The position numbers and the translations under genes were made by a program. A DNA stretch of 64,000 bases. Origin: CATQHL01 sp965242895 (GTDB lineage Bacteria > Actinomycetota > Acidimicrobiia > Acidimicrobiales > CATQHL01). The notes under the pieces were generated by a model that was not told where the DNA came from, did not search any database, and worked only from the letters and a program-made list of their open reading frames with translations. Positions 9,532-18,483 of the stretch are shown here, piece by piece; the stretch's first letter is position 1; each line of letters opens with the position of its first letter. The stretch lies in NCBI GenBank assembly GCA_965242895.1, contig OZ251507.1:1364001-1428000 (forward strand), written 5' to 3'.

Positions 9532-11111
9532 GCGGAGTTCCGGCGGCAATAGCGGCCGCCTCCTCGCCGGCCGACTTCGGGGGCGTGCTGGTAGCACTGG
9601 TTTTGCTGCCCCTCATAGGGGCGGTGGTCATGCTGCTGCTGCCGCGTTCGCGCTCCGAAATGGTGCGCCCCGTCGCCTTGCTATTCATGCTCGGAGCGGC
9701 CGCTCTAGCGGCTTGGCTAGTCGCAGACTTCCCCGCAGCGGACAGCGCAGAATTTGGCTTGGTAGTCGACCAAACCTGGGTTGCTCAGTTGGGCTTCAGC
9801 TGGAAACTGGGCTTGGACGGCATTTCCCTCTTCATGTTGGCCTTGACAGCCCTGTTGTTTCCTCTGGCGGCGTTGGCTGGGGTTCCCGATCACAACCCGA
9901 AGGCGTATTTCGCCTGGCTGCTGTTGCTGGAGTTTGGTTGTCTGGGCGTCTTTCTAGCCCTGGACATCTTGCTCTTCTTCTTGTTCTTCGAAGTTGTGCT
10001 GATCCCTATGTACTTTCTCATCGGCGGGTGGGGACACGGGCGCGCCCGTCATTCGGCAGTCAAGTTCTTCCTGTTCACCATGTTCGGTTCGGCCTTTATG
10101 CTGGTGGGCATCCTCGCCGCTGCGTTTCTGCACTCCTCGGCGACTGGCGGCGGGCTCACCTTCGACTTGGTGGAGATCGCCGAAACCCAAGCAATCGCTC
10201 CCTCCGCTGCGCGCTGGATTTTCCTGGCCTTCGCCTTGGGTTTCGCAGTCAAGGTTCCGCTGGTGGGTTTGCACACTTGGCTGCCAGACGCCCACACCGA
10301 CGCCCCCACCGCTGGTTCGGTGATTCTTGCCGGCGTGCTGCTGAAGTTGGGCACCTACGGCTTCATCCGCTTCGGTTTGTATTTGTTTCCGGAGGCCTCA
10401 CGTTTTTTCGCTCCGCTGATGTTGACGCTGGGCGTGGTGGGCATCCTCTACGGGGCGGTTGTGGCTGCTATGCAGCGCGACCTCAAGCGACTGATTGCGT
10501 ATTCGTCGGTGGCGCATCTCGGCTTCATCATTCTCGGAGTGTTTGCCCTCAACGTCGAGGGTCTTAGCGGGGGGTTACTGCAGATGGTTAACCACGGGAT
10601 TACCACCGGTGCCTTGTTTTTGTTGGTGGGTTGGGTGTATGAGCGCCGCCACACACGGGAAATAGCTGAATTGGGTGGTTTGGCGCGGCCCGCTCCAGTT
10701 TTGGGGGCGATCTTTCTTCTGGTCATGCTCGCTTCGGTGGGACTTCCTGGATTAAACGGTTTCGTGGGTGAGTTTCTTGTGTTATTGGGTGCTTTCGAGG
10801 CCCATCGGTGGTGGGCCGTGGCAGGTACGATTGGTGTGATACTGGCTGCCGTGTATATGCTCTGGGCGTTTGGAAGAGTCTTCTGGGGTCGCGCCTCGGG
10901 AGAGAACGCCAGGATGACAGATCTGGGTTGGCGGGAGCGTTTGGTGATCACCCCCTTGTTGGCCTTGATCCTCTTCCTGGGTATTTACCCCCGTCCGGTG
11001 TTAGATCGCATGGAGCCAGCCGTCGAATCGCTTTTGCAGCACGTTGAGAATTACGCCTACCCCGACTCCGCTAGTTCGGCCGCAGCGGACGGCTCAGAAG
11101 AGTCGCCATGA
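9528..11111 (+). CDS. nuoM: NADH-quinone oxidoreductase subunit M (first copy)
   Basis: 527-residue antiporter-like pump subunit (ND4). The TM5 glutamate lies in LFFEVVLIPMYFLIGGWG and the channel lysine region in FAVKVPLVGLHTWLPDAHTDAPTAGSV. About 14 hydrophobic segments can be counted. It overlaps both nuoL (start) and nuoN (stop) in ATGA arrangements, so the three pump genes are tightly coupled. Family length is normal. Confidence 0.96.
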   Translation: MSGVPAAIAAASSPADFGGVLVALVLLPLIGAVVMLLLPRSRSEMVRPVALLFMLGAAALAAWLVADFPAADSAEFGLVVDQTWVAQLGFSWKLGLDGISLFMLALTALLFPLAALAGVPDHNPKAYFAWLLLLEFGCLGVFLALDILLFFLFFEVVLIPMYFLIGGWGHGRARHSAVKFFLFTMFGSAFMLVGILAAAFLHSSATGGGLTFDLVEIAETQAIAPSAARWIFLAFALGFAVKVPLVGLHTWLPDAHTDAPTAGSVILAGVLLKLGTYGFIRFGLYLFPEASRFFAPLMLTLGVVGILYGAVVAAMQRDLKRLIAYSSVAHLGFIILGVFALNVEGLSGGLLQMVNHGITTGALFLLVGWVYERRHTREIAELGGLARPAPVLGAIFLLVMLASVGLPGLNGFVGEFLVLLGAFEAHRWWAVAGTIGVILAAVYMLWAFGRVFWGRASGENARMTDLGWRERLVITPLLALILFLGIYPRPVLDRMEPAVESLLQHVENYAYPDSASSAAADGSEESP

Positions 11112-12658
11112 CACCTGCGGTTGACTGGGCGGCATTCTTGCCGCAGTTGTTTCTTGGCGGCGGCGCACTGTTTCTGCTGACGTTCGGCACGCTGGCCCGC
11201 CGGCGCATGCCGGCGTGGTGTCCAGGCGCCCTGGGTCTTGTTTTTGCCTTGGGTTCGTTGGCCAGCATCATTTGGCTTTGGGTGCGGGTGCAAGATCCGG
11301 CTCGAGGCCCCATTTCAACCATCGCAGGCACCGTGCTAGTTGACGGCTTCGCCGTCTTCCTGAGCGGCGTGGTGGTGATCTCCGTCTTGTTGGCCTTGTT
11401 GTTTACTCCAGACGTGCTTCGCAGAGCAGACATACCCTCCTTGGAGTTCTGCGTCCTTATGCTGCTTTCCGCCGCCGGTGGCGTCACGTTGGCGTCGGCC
11501 AACGATCTGATAGTGATCTTCTTGGGTTTGGAGGTGCTGTCGATTGCCGCCTACGTCTTGGCCGCGATCGATCTCAGGCGGATGTCCTCGCAGGAGGCGG
11601 GACTCAAGTACTTTGTTCTTGGCGCGTTTGCCTCTGCCTTTTTTCTGTATGGCGCGGCGCTGGTGTACGGGGCTGTCGGTTCCACGAAATTGAATTCGGT
11701 GGCGCAATTCATGATCTCCGAGGGCGTTGTTTCGGATTCGATGTTGCTGGCCGGCGTTTCCCTGCTCTTAGTGGGTTTGTTTTTCAAGGTGGCTGCAGTC
11801 CCCTTCCATGCCTGGACGCCGGACGTTTACGAAGGGGCGCCGCCGCCCGCTACTGCTTATATGGCGGCTGGGGTGAAAGCAGCCGGTTTCGCCGCTCTGC
11901 TGCGTTTGTTCGCCGGAGTTTTCGCAGACAGGGCTTCCGACTGGCGCCCGATAGTTTCGGCGGTTGCGGTGGTGACGGTCGTCTCGGGAGCGGCGCTGGG
12001 TTCGATCGTCGGGGACGTGCGCCGGCTGCTGGCGTATTCCTCTATCAGTCACGCCGGTTTCATCTTGGTCGGGCTTAACTCCTCTGACGCTGCCGGTACT
12101 TCGGCTGCGCTGTTCTACTTGGGTGTGTACGCACTGATGGCAGTGGGCAGCTTTGCGGTGGTTTCGATGATTCCCAAGACGGAAGAAGGTAAGCAGCCGC
12201 TCTCGCTCTACGACGGTCTTGGGCGGCGCTCGCCTTCCTTGGCGCTGGGCTTCACCTTTTTGTTGCTGGCGCAGGCGGGCTTGCCTTTCACCACAGGTTT
12301 CTGGGCGAAGTTTGAGGTGATAGGAGCGGCGGTGTCGTCCGGAACCTACTGGCTGGCCGCCGTTGCGATGCTGGGTGCAGTGGCGGCGGCATTCTTGTAT
12401 CTCCGCTTAGTGGTGCGGATGTACTTGGTGCGCCCGCCTTCGGCAACTGATGCCGCTGCCGGCGAACACTCCGCTGCGGCGGATGCCCCCTCCGGCGATC
12501 CTGGCGCTGCTGCCGCCTTGAGCCGAGTTGCCGTCCCTCGTTCGACGGGTTTTGTGGTGGCGGTCTGCGTTGTGCTGACTTTGCTGTTCGGCGTCTGGCC
12601 TGCCCCGGTCTTGGAGCTGACAAACGACGCCCTCTTGGCCCTAGCCGCCGCCGGCTAA
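11108..12658 (+). CDS. nuoN: NADH-quinone oxidoreductase subunit N (first copy)
   Basis: 516-residue antiporter-like pump subunit (ND2). Diagnostic segments are IVIFLGLEVLSIAAYVLAA, with the membrane glutamate, and FKVAAVPFHAWTPDVYEGAPPPATAYM, the lysine/WTPDVYEG signature that separates NuoN from NuoL/NuoM. It is the last gene of the first operon and overlaps by 18 bases the end of the convergent isomerase gene. No U-tracted hairpin was seen at the junction. Confidence 0.96.
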   Translation: MTPAVDWAAFLPQLFLGGGALFLLTFGTLARRRMPAWCPGALGLVFALGSLASIIWLWVRVQDPARGPISTIAGTVLVDGFAVFLSGVVVISVLLALLFTPDVLRRADIPSLEFCVLMLLSAAGGVTLASANDLIVIFLGLEVLSIAAYVLAAIDLRRMSSQEAGLKYFVLGAFASAFFLYGAALVYGAVGSTKLNSVAQFMISEGVVSDSMLLAGVSLLLVGLFFKVAAVPFHAWTPDVYEGAPPPATAYMAAGVKAAGFAALLRLFAGVFADRASDWRPIVSAVAVVTVVSGAALGSIVGDVRRLLAYSSISHAGFILVGLNSSDAAGTSAALFYLGVYALMAVGSFAVVSMIPKTEEGKQPLSLYDGLGRRSPSLALGFTFLLLAQAGLPFTTGFWAKFEVIGAAVSSGTYWLAAVAMLGAVAAAFLYLRLVVRMYLVRPPSATDAAAGEHSAAADAPSGDPGAAAALSRVAVPRSTGFVVAVCVVLTLLFGVWPAPVLELTNDALLALAAAG

Positions 12659-13417
12659 GTAGTCGACGCTGGTCTCAAACACCCGAATTGCCCTGTCTCG
12701 GGCCGCCGGGAAGTCTTCGCGCAGGCGGCGAGAGCGGATTTCCAGAGACAGCGGCGTGCCTGCGGGGAGACTCTCTAGGTATTCCGCAATGGGGAGTTCG
12801 CCCTCCCCGAGGAGCCTCCTTTTGTTTCTGGCGTCGTCGAACAGGCCTTGCGGAGTTTCTTGGTCGAGCCCCCTCGGGCCGTCGCAGAGTTGGGCGTACG
12901 GGATCTGCTGGGGGGACAGGCGCCTGCCTGCGTCGGGCGCTTCGCCCGCCCGATGCAGGTGCAGATTGTCCAACAGGATGCCCGAGTTAGGGCGGTCGGC
13001 TAGAGCCAGCGCTCGTTGGGCGTCGGCAATGGAGGCGATCGAATACAGCCGAGTGGGTTCGACGACCACTCTGATCTCCGCCTCGGCTGCCTTGTCGCAG
13101 AGTTCCCCGAAGCGTTCCGCAAACTTCGGAACTTCCAGTCCGCGGCTCACCGTCAGGACGTTGTCTGCGCCCAGTTCGGCGGCAGCGTCGATGAGCCGGT
13201 CTCCGTAATCCCCTTTGGGTGAGATGAATACGGCCTCCACATCCAGCACAGAAAGTCCGGTGTCGTCGAGGCGCCGCCTTACCTCCTTGCCTTGGCGCAT
13301 AGACCATCCCTCTGGGTCGAACCAGATGCCCACGAGGGAGAAGCCTGCTGCGGCGGCTGCTTCCACGACTTCGGGCGGCTTGTAATCCGGCAAAACTCCT
13401 GCCGCTAGGGACAGCAT
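12641..13417 (-). CDS. sugar-phosphate isomerase/epimerase family TIM-barrel protein
   Basis: 258-residue protein of the AP-endonuclease-2/xylose-isomerase-like TIM-barrel fold. Family hallmarks are the early A-A-A-A-G-F-S-L-V-G-I strand, the VVVEPTRLYSIASIADA segment carrying a metal-ligand glutamate, ILLDNLHLHRAGE (metal-binding Asp/His), and PLSLEIRSRRL near the end (last ligand Glu). The substrate cannot be inferred. The open frame extends to 13729, but that part overlaps the divergent VOC gene and is Arg/Pro-rich, so ATG 13417 is preferred; ATG 13507 is an alternative. No strong ribosome site precedes either. It shares a divergent control region with the VOC gene. Confidence 0.72.
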   Translation of the reverse strand: MLSLAAGVLPDYKPPEVVEAAAAAGFSLVGIWFDPEGWSMRQGKEVRRRLDDTGLSVLDVEAVFISPKGDYGDRLIDAAAELGADNVLTVSRGLEVPKFAERFGELCDKAAEAEIRVVVEPTRLYSIASIADAQRALALADRPNSGILLDNLHLHRAGEAPDAGRRLSPQQIPYAQLCDGPRGLDQETPQGLFDDARNKRRLLGEGELPIAEYLESLPAGTPLSLEIRSRRLREDFPAARDRAIRVFETSVDYLAGGG

Positions 13418-13498
13418 CGAGCGGCTAGCCGCCGCCCGCGGCGGCCTCGCCGCCCCTCGCCCCCGCAGCGCGGAATCAAAGTGCGTTAAGGTGGGCGC

Positions 13499-14029
13499 GT
13501 GGGACATTCGAGAAGCGCGGCGGGATCGATCGTTCAGATTGCCTACGCTACCGACGACATCGAAGCTGCTTCTGCTGCGTGGGCGGCCAAGTTCGGCGCC
13601 GGACCTTTCTTTGTTCGTAAGCACGTGCCTGTCCAGGACGTCACCTACCGAGGCGAGAGCGGCGAATTCGACCACAGCAACTCCTGCGGGCAGTGGGGAC
13701 CGGTCATGCTGGAGTTCGTCGAAGACCACACCAACGGCCCGTCGGTGATCAACGAGCTATACGGCCCGGGCGAAACGGGCTTGCATCACGTCGCCTGCTT
13801 CGTAGACGACCTCGACGCCGCAGCAGCTCACTACGAAAAGGCGGGCTATCCGCTGGCGGCGACGGGCAACGCTTACGGCTTGACCCGCTTCTACTACGTC
13901 GACACGCTCGCCGATCGTGGCCACTTCACGGAGTTGTATGAACCCAGCGGCCGCCTGCTGAAGTTCTACGAGATGGTCGCCGACGCCGCTCGAGGCTGGG
14001 ACGGCAGCGACCCAGTGCGAATTCTCTGA
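13499..14029 (+). CDS. VOC (glyoxalase/bleomycin-resistance) family protein
   Basis: 176-residue vicinal-oxygen-chelate protein. The two beta-alpha-beta-beta-beta modules are recognisable: the first begins IVQIAYATDDIEAASAAW, the second GLHHVACFVDDLDAAAAHYEKAGY with a typical metal-ligand His, and a C-terminal acidic ligand is plausible in HFTELYEPSG. Such proteins include glyoxalases, epimerases and dioxygenases; this one resembles the glyoxalase_4-type group but the substrate is unknown. Start is GTG 13499 with an AAGG ribosome site about 8 bases upstream. Confidence 0.78.
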   Translation: MGHSRSAAGSIVQIAYATDDIEAASAAWAAKFGAGPFFVRKHVPVQDVTYRGESGEFDHSNSCGQWGPVMLEFVEDHTNGPSVINELYGPGETGLHHVACFVDDLDAAAAHYEKAGYPLAATGNAYGLTRFYYVDTLADRGHFTELYEPSGRLLKFYEMVADAARGWDGSDPVRIL

Positions 14030-14192
14030 CACCCGTTTCTTAGTTCAGCGGTCGTTGTCAGCATCCGCGGCGGTCCTCAGCATCGACAGCGGGCGGTCGG
14101 CGTGCTGTCAGTTGAGGTTTTCGCCGAAGTAGAGCCGCTTGCGCTCACGCTTCTGAGTGGAGGAGGGGTTGAGTCCGCCTGTTGTCTTGGTT

Positions 14193-16109
14193 TCAGCCGC
14201 CGGCTGGCTGCCCTCCGTTTTCAAAAGCACGAATTTCGGTCAGGAACGCACCTGCGAATTTCTTGAGTTTGTGTTCTCCGACCCCGCGCAGGGCGGCGAA
14301 TTCCGCTTCGGTCTTCGGACGGAGCGCTGCCATTTCCCGCAGCGTCGTGTCGTGGAACACCAAGAAGGCGGGTACGGCGAGTTCTTTTGCCAGCTTGAGT
14401 CGGAGTTCTTTCAACTGGTCAAAGAGTTCTTGTTCGTTCTTGTCTCCGCTTGAGCGCAGCACTCGGTCGCCGTCGGCTTTCGCCGCGGCCTTTGGCTTGG
14501 GGGCGAGTCTGCGAATCACCGTGTCACGTCGGTAGCTGAAACCGACGTTGCCTTTCGCCAACTCTTCACCCAACGGGGTCTTTGACAGGCCGCCGTATCC
14601 CTTGTAGTCGATGGCGAGGAAGCCCGCAGCCACTAGCTGCTGAACGAGTGACCTCCATTCTTCTTTCTTGAATTCGCCTCCCGTTCCGTAGACGGACAGA
14701 CGATCGTGCTTAAACTGGCGAACCTTCTGAGTGTCGGCGCCCAGAAGCACGTCGATGACGTGCGACTGCCCGAATCGCTGGCCTGTCTCTTCCACCGCGG
14801 CCAGCACTTTCTGGGCAGGCTGAAGACCATCTATTACTTCAGGGGGATTTTCGCACAGGTCGCAGTTGCCGCACGGGTCGGTGTTCTCACCGAAATACCC
14901 CAGCAGCACTTGACGTCTGCACTTAGCCGATTCGCAGTAGCCGATCAAAGCGTCGAAGCGTTTGTGCTCTCGCCTTCGGTGGTCTTCGTTGTCGTGGTCG
15001 TCGGCGTCGATGATCCCGCGCCTCTGGCGGATGTCGTCTAGGCCGTAGAGCATCATCGCTTCCGCCGCTTCTCCGTCGCGGCCAGCACGTCCAATCTCCT
15101 GGTAGTAAGCCTCCACGCTCCCCGGGATCGTGCAGTGGAGGACGTAACGGATGTCTGGCTTGTCGATGCCCATTCCGAAGGCGATAGTGGCGACCATCAC
15201 CATGCCCGTCCGGGTCATGAACTCGTCTTGATGTTCGCTCCGTGTTTCAGCGCTCATTCCGGCGTGGTATGGGCGCGCTCTTATGCCTGACTGGCTCAGC
15301 AGTTCGGCCACCTTTTCGGTGTCTTTGCGGCTGAGGCAGTAGACGATGCCGCTCTGTCCGTCGCGGTCCGCTACGTACTGAACGATCCGGCGTTTACGTG
15401 AGTCCCTCTCGACTGAGAGGTGGATGTTCGGCCTGTCGAAGCCCGACACGAACACCTTCCCTGGCCGATCGAAGAGCTTGTCAGCAATGTCCGACCTGGT
15501 CGTCTCGTCTGCGGTGGCGGTGAAAGCGCCGATCGGGACGTCGGGGAATGCGGACGTAAGATCTGCTAGCGCCTCGTATTCGGGTCGGAACGCCGGCCCC
15601 CACTTGGATATGCAGTGGGCTTCGTCCACAATGAGCATTCGCACGCGCTGACGCCGCAGCGCAGAGATCATCCGGTCGGTCATCAGCCTCTCGGGTGCGA
15701 GATAGAGCAGCGAGACCTCCCGCCCGATCGACCGATACCAGATGTCTAGGTTCTCCTCGCGAGTCTTGGAGGAGTTGATGGCGTCTGCGGGGATGCCTGC
15801 GAGCCTGAGCGCGGACACTTGGTCTTCCATCAGCGCAATGAGCGGCGAGACGACCAGCGTGAGACCTCCTCTGAGCAGGGCAGGTATCTGGTAGCACAAC
15901 GACTTGCCTGCGCCGGTCGGCATGACCGCAAGCACATGCGAGCCTTCCGTGAGGGCGTCGATGACCGTTCTCTGGCCAGGACGGAAAGTTTCGTAGCCGA
16001 ACGTCTTCCGCAGAACCTGATGCGCGGAGACGCTTCCTTCCGTCGGAGCGCTGAGCAGGTTCACTGCTCTGACGGTCGAGAAGTCGATGGTGGAGAGCTG
16101 TTTGGCCAT
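14193..16109 (-). CDS. recQ: ATP-dependent DNA helicase RecQ
   Basis: 638-residue superfamily-2 3'-5' helicase acting in recombination and replication repair. Walker A MPTGAGKS lies at residues 63-70 and the DEAH box at 162-165 followed by CISKWG. The helicase C-domain motif EIGRAGRDG is near 340. Zinc-ligand cysteines of the RQC region are in SAKCRRQ and DPCGNCDLC, and a winged-helix and C-terminal HRDC-like domain (about 545-625) follow. All elements of full-length RecQ are present. It is transcribed alone, divergent from the solute-binding protein gene. Confidence 0.93.
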   Translation of the reverse strand: MAKQLSTIDFSTVRAVNLLSAPTEGSVSAHQVLRKTFGYETFRPGQRTVIDALTEGSHVLAVMPTGAGKSLCYQIPALLRGGLTLVVSPLIALMEDQVSALRLAGIPADAINSSKTREENLDIWYRSIGREVSLLYLAPERLMTDRMISALRRQRVRMLIVDEAHCISKWGPAFRPEYEALADLTSAFPDVPIGAFTATADETTRSDIADKLFDRPGKVFVSGFDRPNIHLSVERDSRKRRIVQYVADRDGQSGIVYCLSRKDTEKVAELLSQSGIRARPYHAGMSAETRSEHQDEFMTRTGMVMVATIAFGMGIDKPDIRYVLHCTIPGSVEAYYQEIGRAGRDGEAAEAMMLYGLDDIRQRRGIIDADDHDNEDHRRREHKRFDALIGYCESAKCRRQVLLGYFGENTDPCGNCDLCENPPEVIDGLQPAQKVLAAVEETGQRFGQSHVIDVLLGADTQKVRQFKHDRLSVYGTGGEFKKEEWRSLVQQLVAAGFLAIDYKGYGGLSKTPLGEELAKGNVGFSYRRDTVIRRLAPKPKAAAKADGDRVLRSSGDKNEQELFDQLKELRLKLAKELAVPAFLVFHDTTLREMAALRPKTEAEFAALRGVGEHKLKKFAGAFLTEIRAFENGGQPAGG

Positions 16110-16270
16110 TCCCGCTTCATTATCATTCTATGTAAGTGGGAAATTGGCTCTTTCCGAAGTGCCCACGGCGAAGGTGGGTGGAGTAGGAGAGTTCAGGCTA
16201 GGGATAGGTTACAGGTGTGCGTCATCTAGATCTGAAGAAGTCCTTCTCTATTGCTGCGGTCGCTGCGGCC

Positions 16271-16372
16271 GCAGTTTCTGTCTTGCTTGCCGCAGTTCTT
16301 ACGCGGCCGTGCGGGTGCTGGGGTCGATGATCTTGCGCGTTGCAGTTTCTGTCTTGCTTGCCGCAGTTCTTA
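16271..16372. repeat. 31-bp direct repeat in signal-peptide region
   Basis: Two identical 31-base copies at 16271-16301 and 16342-16372, 71 bases apart, beginning GCAGTTTCTGTCTTGC. Both encode the hydrophobic core AVSVLLAAVL of a signal peptide when read in the lipoprotein frame, but the 71-base offset places them in different frames. The first copy belongs to a short open frame from GTG 16217 that ends in the TGA overlapping the ATG of the intact gene. Confidence 0.95.
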
Positions 16373-17271
16373 TCTCTTGCGGGGCGGCGGGAGGCGGCGG
16401 GTCGAACGTGGCCACCGGCGATCCAGCGGAGCCCGCGCCCCCTTCGGTCTTGCGGCCCGCCCAGTCGTCAGATGATGACTCGCAAGCTGACGAAACTGAG
16501 TCTGACGACGGCGAACCCACCCTGATTTCTGAGCCTGAGCGGCCGAAGATAATCACCGATCTTGACGACCCCATTCGATTTGGGATCGATGCTCAGTATC
16601 CGCCTGCGAATTTCGTCAACGACGACGGGGAAATCGATGGGTTTGAGCCTGAAATGCGGGACGAACTTTGCCGTCGGGCGCAGCTCGAGTGTGTCTGGGT
16701 GGAGAACGAGTGGGTCAGCCTTATTCCCAATCTTCTCGATGGGAAATTCGACGTCATTCTCACTTTGATGTACAACACAGCCGAGCGGGACGAGATAATC
16801 GACTTCTCGCAGCCGTATGAGCCTGCCATTCCCTCGGGCTACGCGGCCAGGTCGGGTTCTGCCGACGATGTGATCAATGGTGTCGTGGCTGCGATCAGCA
16901 AGACCGTTCAGGCTTCTTACATCGAAAATCAAACCTCTGCGACGCTCGTGACCTACGACACCCAGCAAGAAACCGTAGAGGCCGTTCTCAACGGCGACGC
17001 CGACGCATTGCTGAACGACAAGGGGAGCTTGAGGAAGATCGTTGCCGACAGCGGCGGCGCTCTGGAGATTGTGGGAGAAGACGTGGAATTCCCAGATTTG
17101 GGGTCGAGCATGGGCTTCCGTCCCGAAGACGCAGCGCTTCGGGCCAAGCTGGATGCCGCCATTTCCTCGATGAAATCCGACGGCTCTCTCAACGCCATGA
17201 TTCTCAAGTGGTATCGCGAAGACGCCCGCCTCTTCCCCGATCCCATGAGCGCTGACCGCCCCGCCGGCTAG
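16327..17271 (+). CDS. extracellular solute-binding lipoprotein (family 3, polar amino-acid type)
   Basis: 314-residue periplasmic-binding-protein-like lipoprotein. ATG 16327 gives a short signal peptide M-I-L-R then a hydrophobic core and lipobox LISC-G, followed by a Gly/Ser/Pro and acidic linker to about residue 75. The binding domain has family-3 features: IRFGIDAQYPPANFVNDDGE, IDGFEPEMRDELCRRA, FDVILTLMYNTAERDEIIDFSQPY and SMGFRPEDAALRAKLDAAI. No permease or ATPase gene lies next to it, so it is an orphan binding protein. A frameshifted duplicate of the signal-peptide core lies just upstream; collapsing it would give a longer, more typical N-terminus starting MRHLDLKKSFSI. Confidence 0.85.
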   Translation: MILRVAVSVLLAAVLISCGAAGGGGSNVATGDPAEPAPPSVLRPAQSSDDDSQADETESDDGEPTLISEPERPKIITDLDDPIRFGIDAQYPPANFVNDDGEIDGFEPEMRDELCRRAQLECVWVENEWVSLIPNLLDGKFDVILTLMYNTAERDEIIDFSQPYEPAIPSGYAARSGSADDVINGVVAAISKTVQASYIENQTSATLVTYDTQQETVEAVLNGDADALLNDKGSLRKIVADSGGALEIVGEDVEFPDLGSSMGFRPEDAALRAKLDAAISSMKSDGSLNAMILKWYREDARLFPDPMSADRPAG

Positions 17272-17358
17272 ACGCTCCGTTCACCCCTCGGCCAAGTGCC
17301 GCATATTGATTTGCTGATACGTGTTCCACGCCCGCTCTGCTGAGTAGGATTGTCTTCC

Positions 17359-17724
17359 GTGTCAGACTTCTTGCGCAGCTATTTGACGGTCGGCATCTTC
17401 GCTCTGCTGGCCGTGATCATGGTTGGCTTGATGCTTGGACTGGCCTCCGTGCTGCGTCCCGAACGACCCCAGAAGCAGAAGTACATCACCTATGAGAGCG
17501 GCGTGGATCCTGTTGGGGAGGGCTGGTCGCAGAGCAGGCTGCGCTACTACCTCTTTGGGCTTCTCTTTGTGATGTTTGACGTAGAGGCTGTGTTCATTTT
17601 TCCGTGGGCGACCAGGCTGGAGACCTACGGCGTATTCGGACTCGTGGAGATGGCGATCTTCATCTTTATTCTGGCTCTAGGGCTGTTTTACGCGTGGCGC
17701 AAGCGCGTCCTGCGGTGGGTCTGA
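17359..17724 (+). CDS. nuoA: NADH-quinone oxidoreductase subunit A (second operon)
   Basis: 121-residue three-helix membrane subunit (ND3). The conserved quinone-side loop reads YESGVDPVGEGWSQSRLRYYLFGLLFVMFDVEAVFIFPW, the family signature between helices 1 and 2. The loop has no cysteine where many NuoA proteins have YECG. GTG 17359 is preferred because AGGA at 17346-17349 is well placed; a TTG at 17350 would add three residues. First gene of the second nuo cluster. Confidence 0.95.
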   Translation: MSDFLRSYLTVGIFALLAVIMVGLMLGLASVLRPERPQKQKYITYESGVDPVGEGWSQSRLRYYLFGLLFVMFDVEAVFIFPWATRLETYGVFGLVEMAIFIFILALGLFYAWRKRVLRWV

Positions 17725-17741
17725 TTCGGGAGGACGATCGA

Positions 17742-17978
17742 GTGGCTAGGCTGTCTGGCAGCACCTCTTTGGAGAGTCGGTTTGCCGTTTCATTCCCGCC
17801 CTATCCGATTCTCGGTGTTGGGGCATTCGCCGCCGCTTCCCGTTCCGCTGCTAGCGCTGCCGCTTCCCGTTCCGCTCTTAGTGCAGGCGCTAGCGTCGTC
17901 CGCGCCGACGCTAGCGGTGCCGCTGCCGGCGCCGCCCGGTCAACTTCTGTTGCCGCAAGACGTGCAGGGGGCGAGTAG
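17742..17978 (+). CDS. Ala/Ser-rich small ORF between nuoA and nuoB (hypothetical)
   Basis: Possible 78-residue protein filling the otherwise unexplained 254-base gap between nuoA2 and nuoB2. GTG 17742 is preceded by GGAGG at 17729-17733 (8-base spacer), and the stop ends exactly one base before the nuoB start. After a 23-residue N-terminus (ARLSGSTSLESRFAVSFPPY) the rest is almost only Ala, Ser, Gly and Arg, with a 9-residue repeat (AAASRSAAS / AAASRSALS). No family is recognised. The simple composition means it may be a chance frame in repetitive DNA. Confidence 0.3.
   Translation: MARLSGSTSLESRFAVSFPPYPILGVGAFAAASRSAASAAASRSALSAGASVVRADASGAAAGAARSTSVAARRAGGE
17832..17876. repeat. 18-bp direct repeat, period 27
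   Basis: GCCGCTTCCCGTTCCGCT occurs at 17832-17849 and again at 17859-17876. The 27-base period equals nine codons, so the repeat stays in frame in the small Ala/Ser-rich ORF. Further GCTAGCG motifs follow downstream in the same spacer. Confidence 0.9.
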
Positions 17979-18479
17979 TTGGGACTCGTCGAGAGCGGAA
18001 AGATGCCCGCTCCTCTCACAAAACTGCTCAACATGAGCCGCAAGTATTCCCTTTGGGTCTACCAGTGGGGTCTGGCCTGCTGCGCCATCGAGATGGGCGC
18101 CGCCTTCGGTTCTCCTCGTTACGACGTGATGCGCCTGGGGGTCATCCCGTTTCCGGCCAGTCCTCGTCAAGCCGATCTCGTGGTGGTGTCCGGCACCGTC
18201 ACCGACAAAATGGTGCCTTCCCTCCTGAGGCTTTATGAACAGATGCCCGACCCTAAATACGTGATCTCAATGGGTTCTTGCGCCAACTGCGGCGGCCCGT
18301 ACTGGGACTCCTATTCCGTAACCAAAGGCGTCGACCAGATCATTCCGGTGGACGTCTACGTGCCCGGCTGCCCCCCTCGTCCGGAGGCTCTGTTGGAAGG
18401 CATCGTTCTGCTGCAGGAGCGCATTGCCAACGAAGACATAGCCGCCCGCTGGACGGGCGATCCGATAGTGGTGGAGTGA
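17979..18479 (+). CDS. nuoB: NADH-quinone oxidoreductase subunit B (second operon)
   Basis: 166-residue subunit with the last iron-sulfur cluster N2, which hands electrons to quinone. Ligands are the tandem cysteines in GLACCAIEM, then SCANCGGPYW and PGCPPRPE: all four are present, so the cluster should be functional. TTG 17979 gives an N-terminus of typical length; ATG 18003 is an alternative that shortens it by eight residues. It is followed four bases later by nuoC. Confidence 0.95.
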   Translation: MGLVESGKMPAPLTKLLNMSRKYSLWVYQWGLACCAIEMGAAFGSPRYDVMRLGVIPFPASPRQADLVVVSGTVTDKMVPSLLRLYEQMPDPKYVISMGSCANCGGPYWDSYSVTKGVDQIIPVDVYVPGCPPRPEALLEGIVLLQERIANEDIAARWTGDPIVVE

Positions 18480-18483
18480 TTCC

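Noticed and set aside
16271..16372. CRISPR-like repeat
   Set aside because: Only two copies with coding signal-peptide content and no cas genes in the window.
17782..18036. 84-codon Pro/Leu-rich ORF between nuoA2 and nuoB2
   Set aside because: It runs 58 bases into nuoB2, has no ribosome site and mirrors the repeat in another frame.
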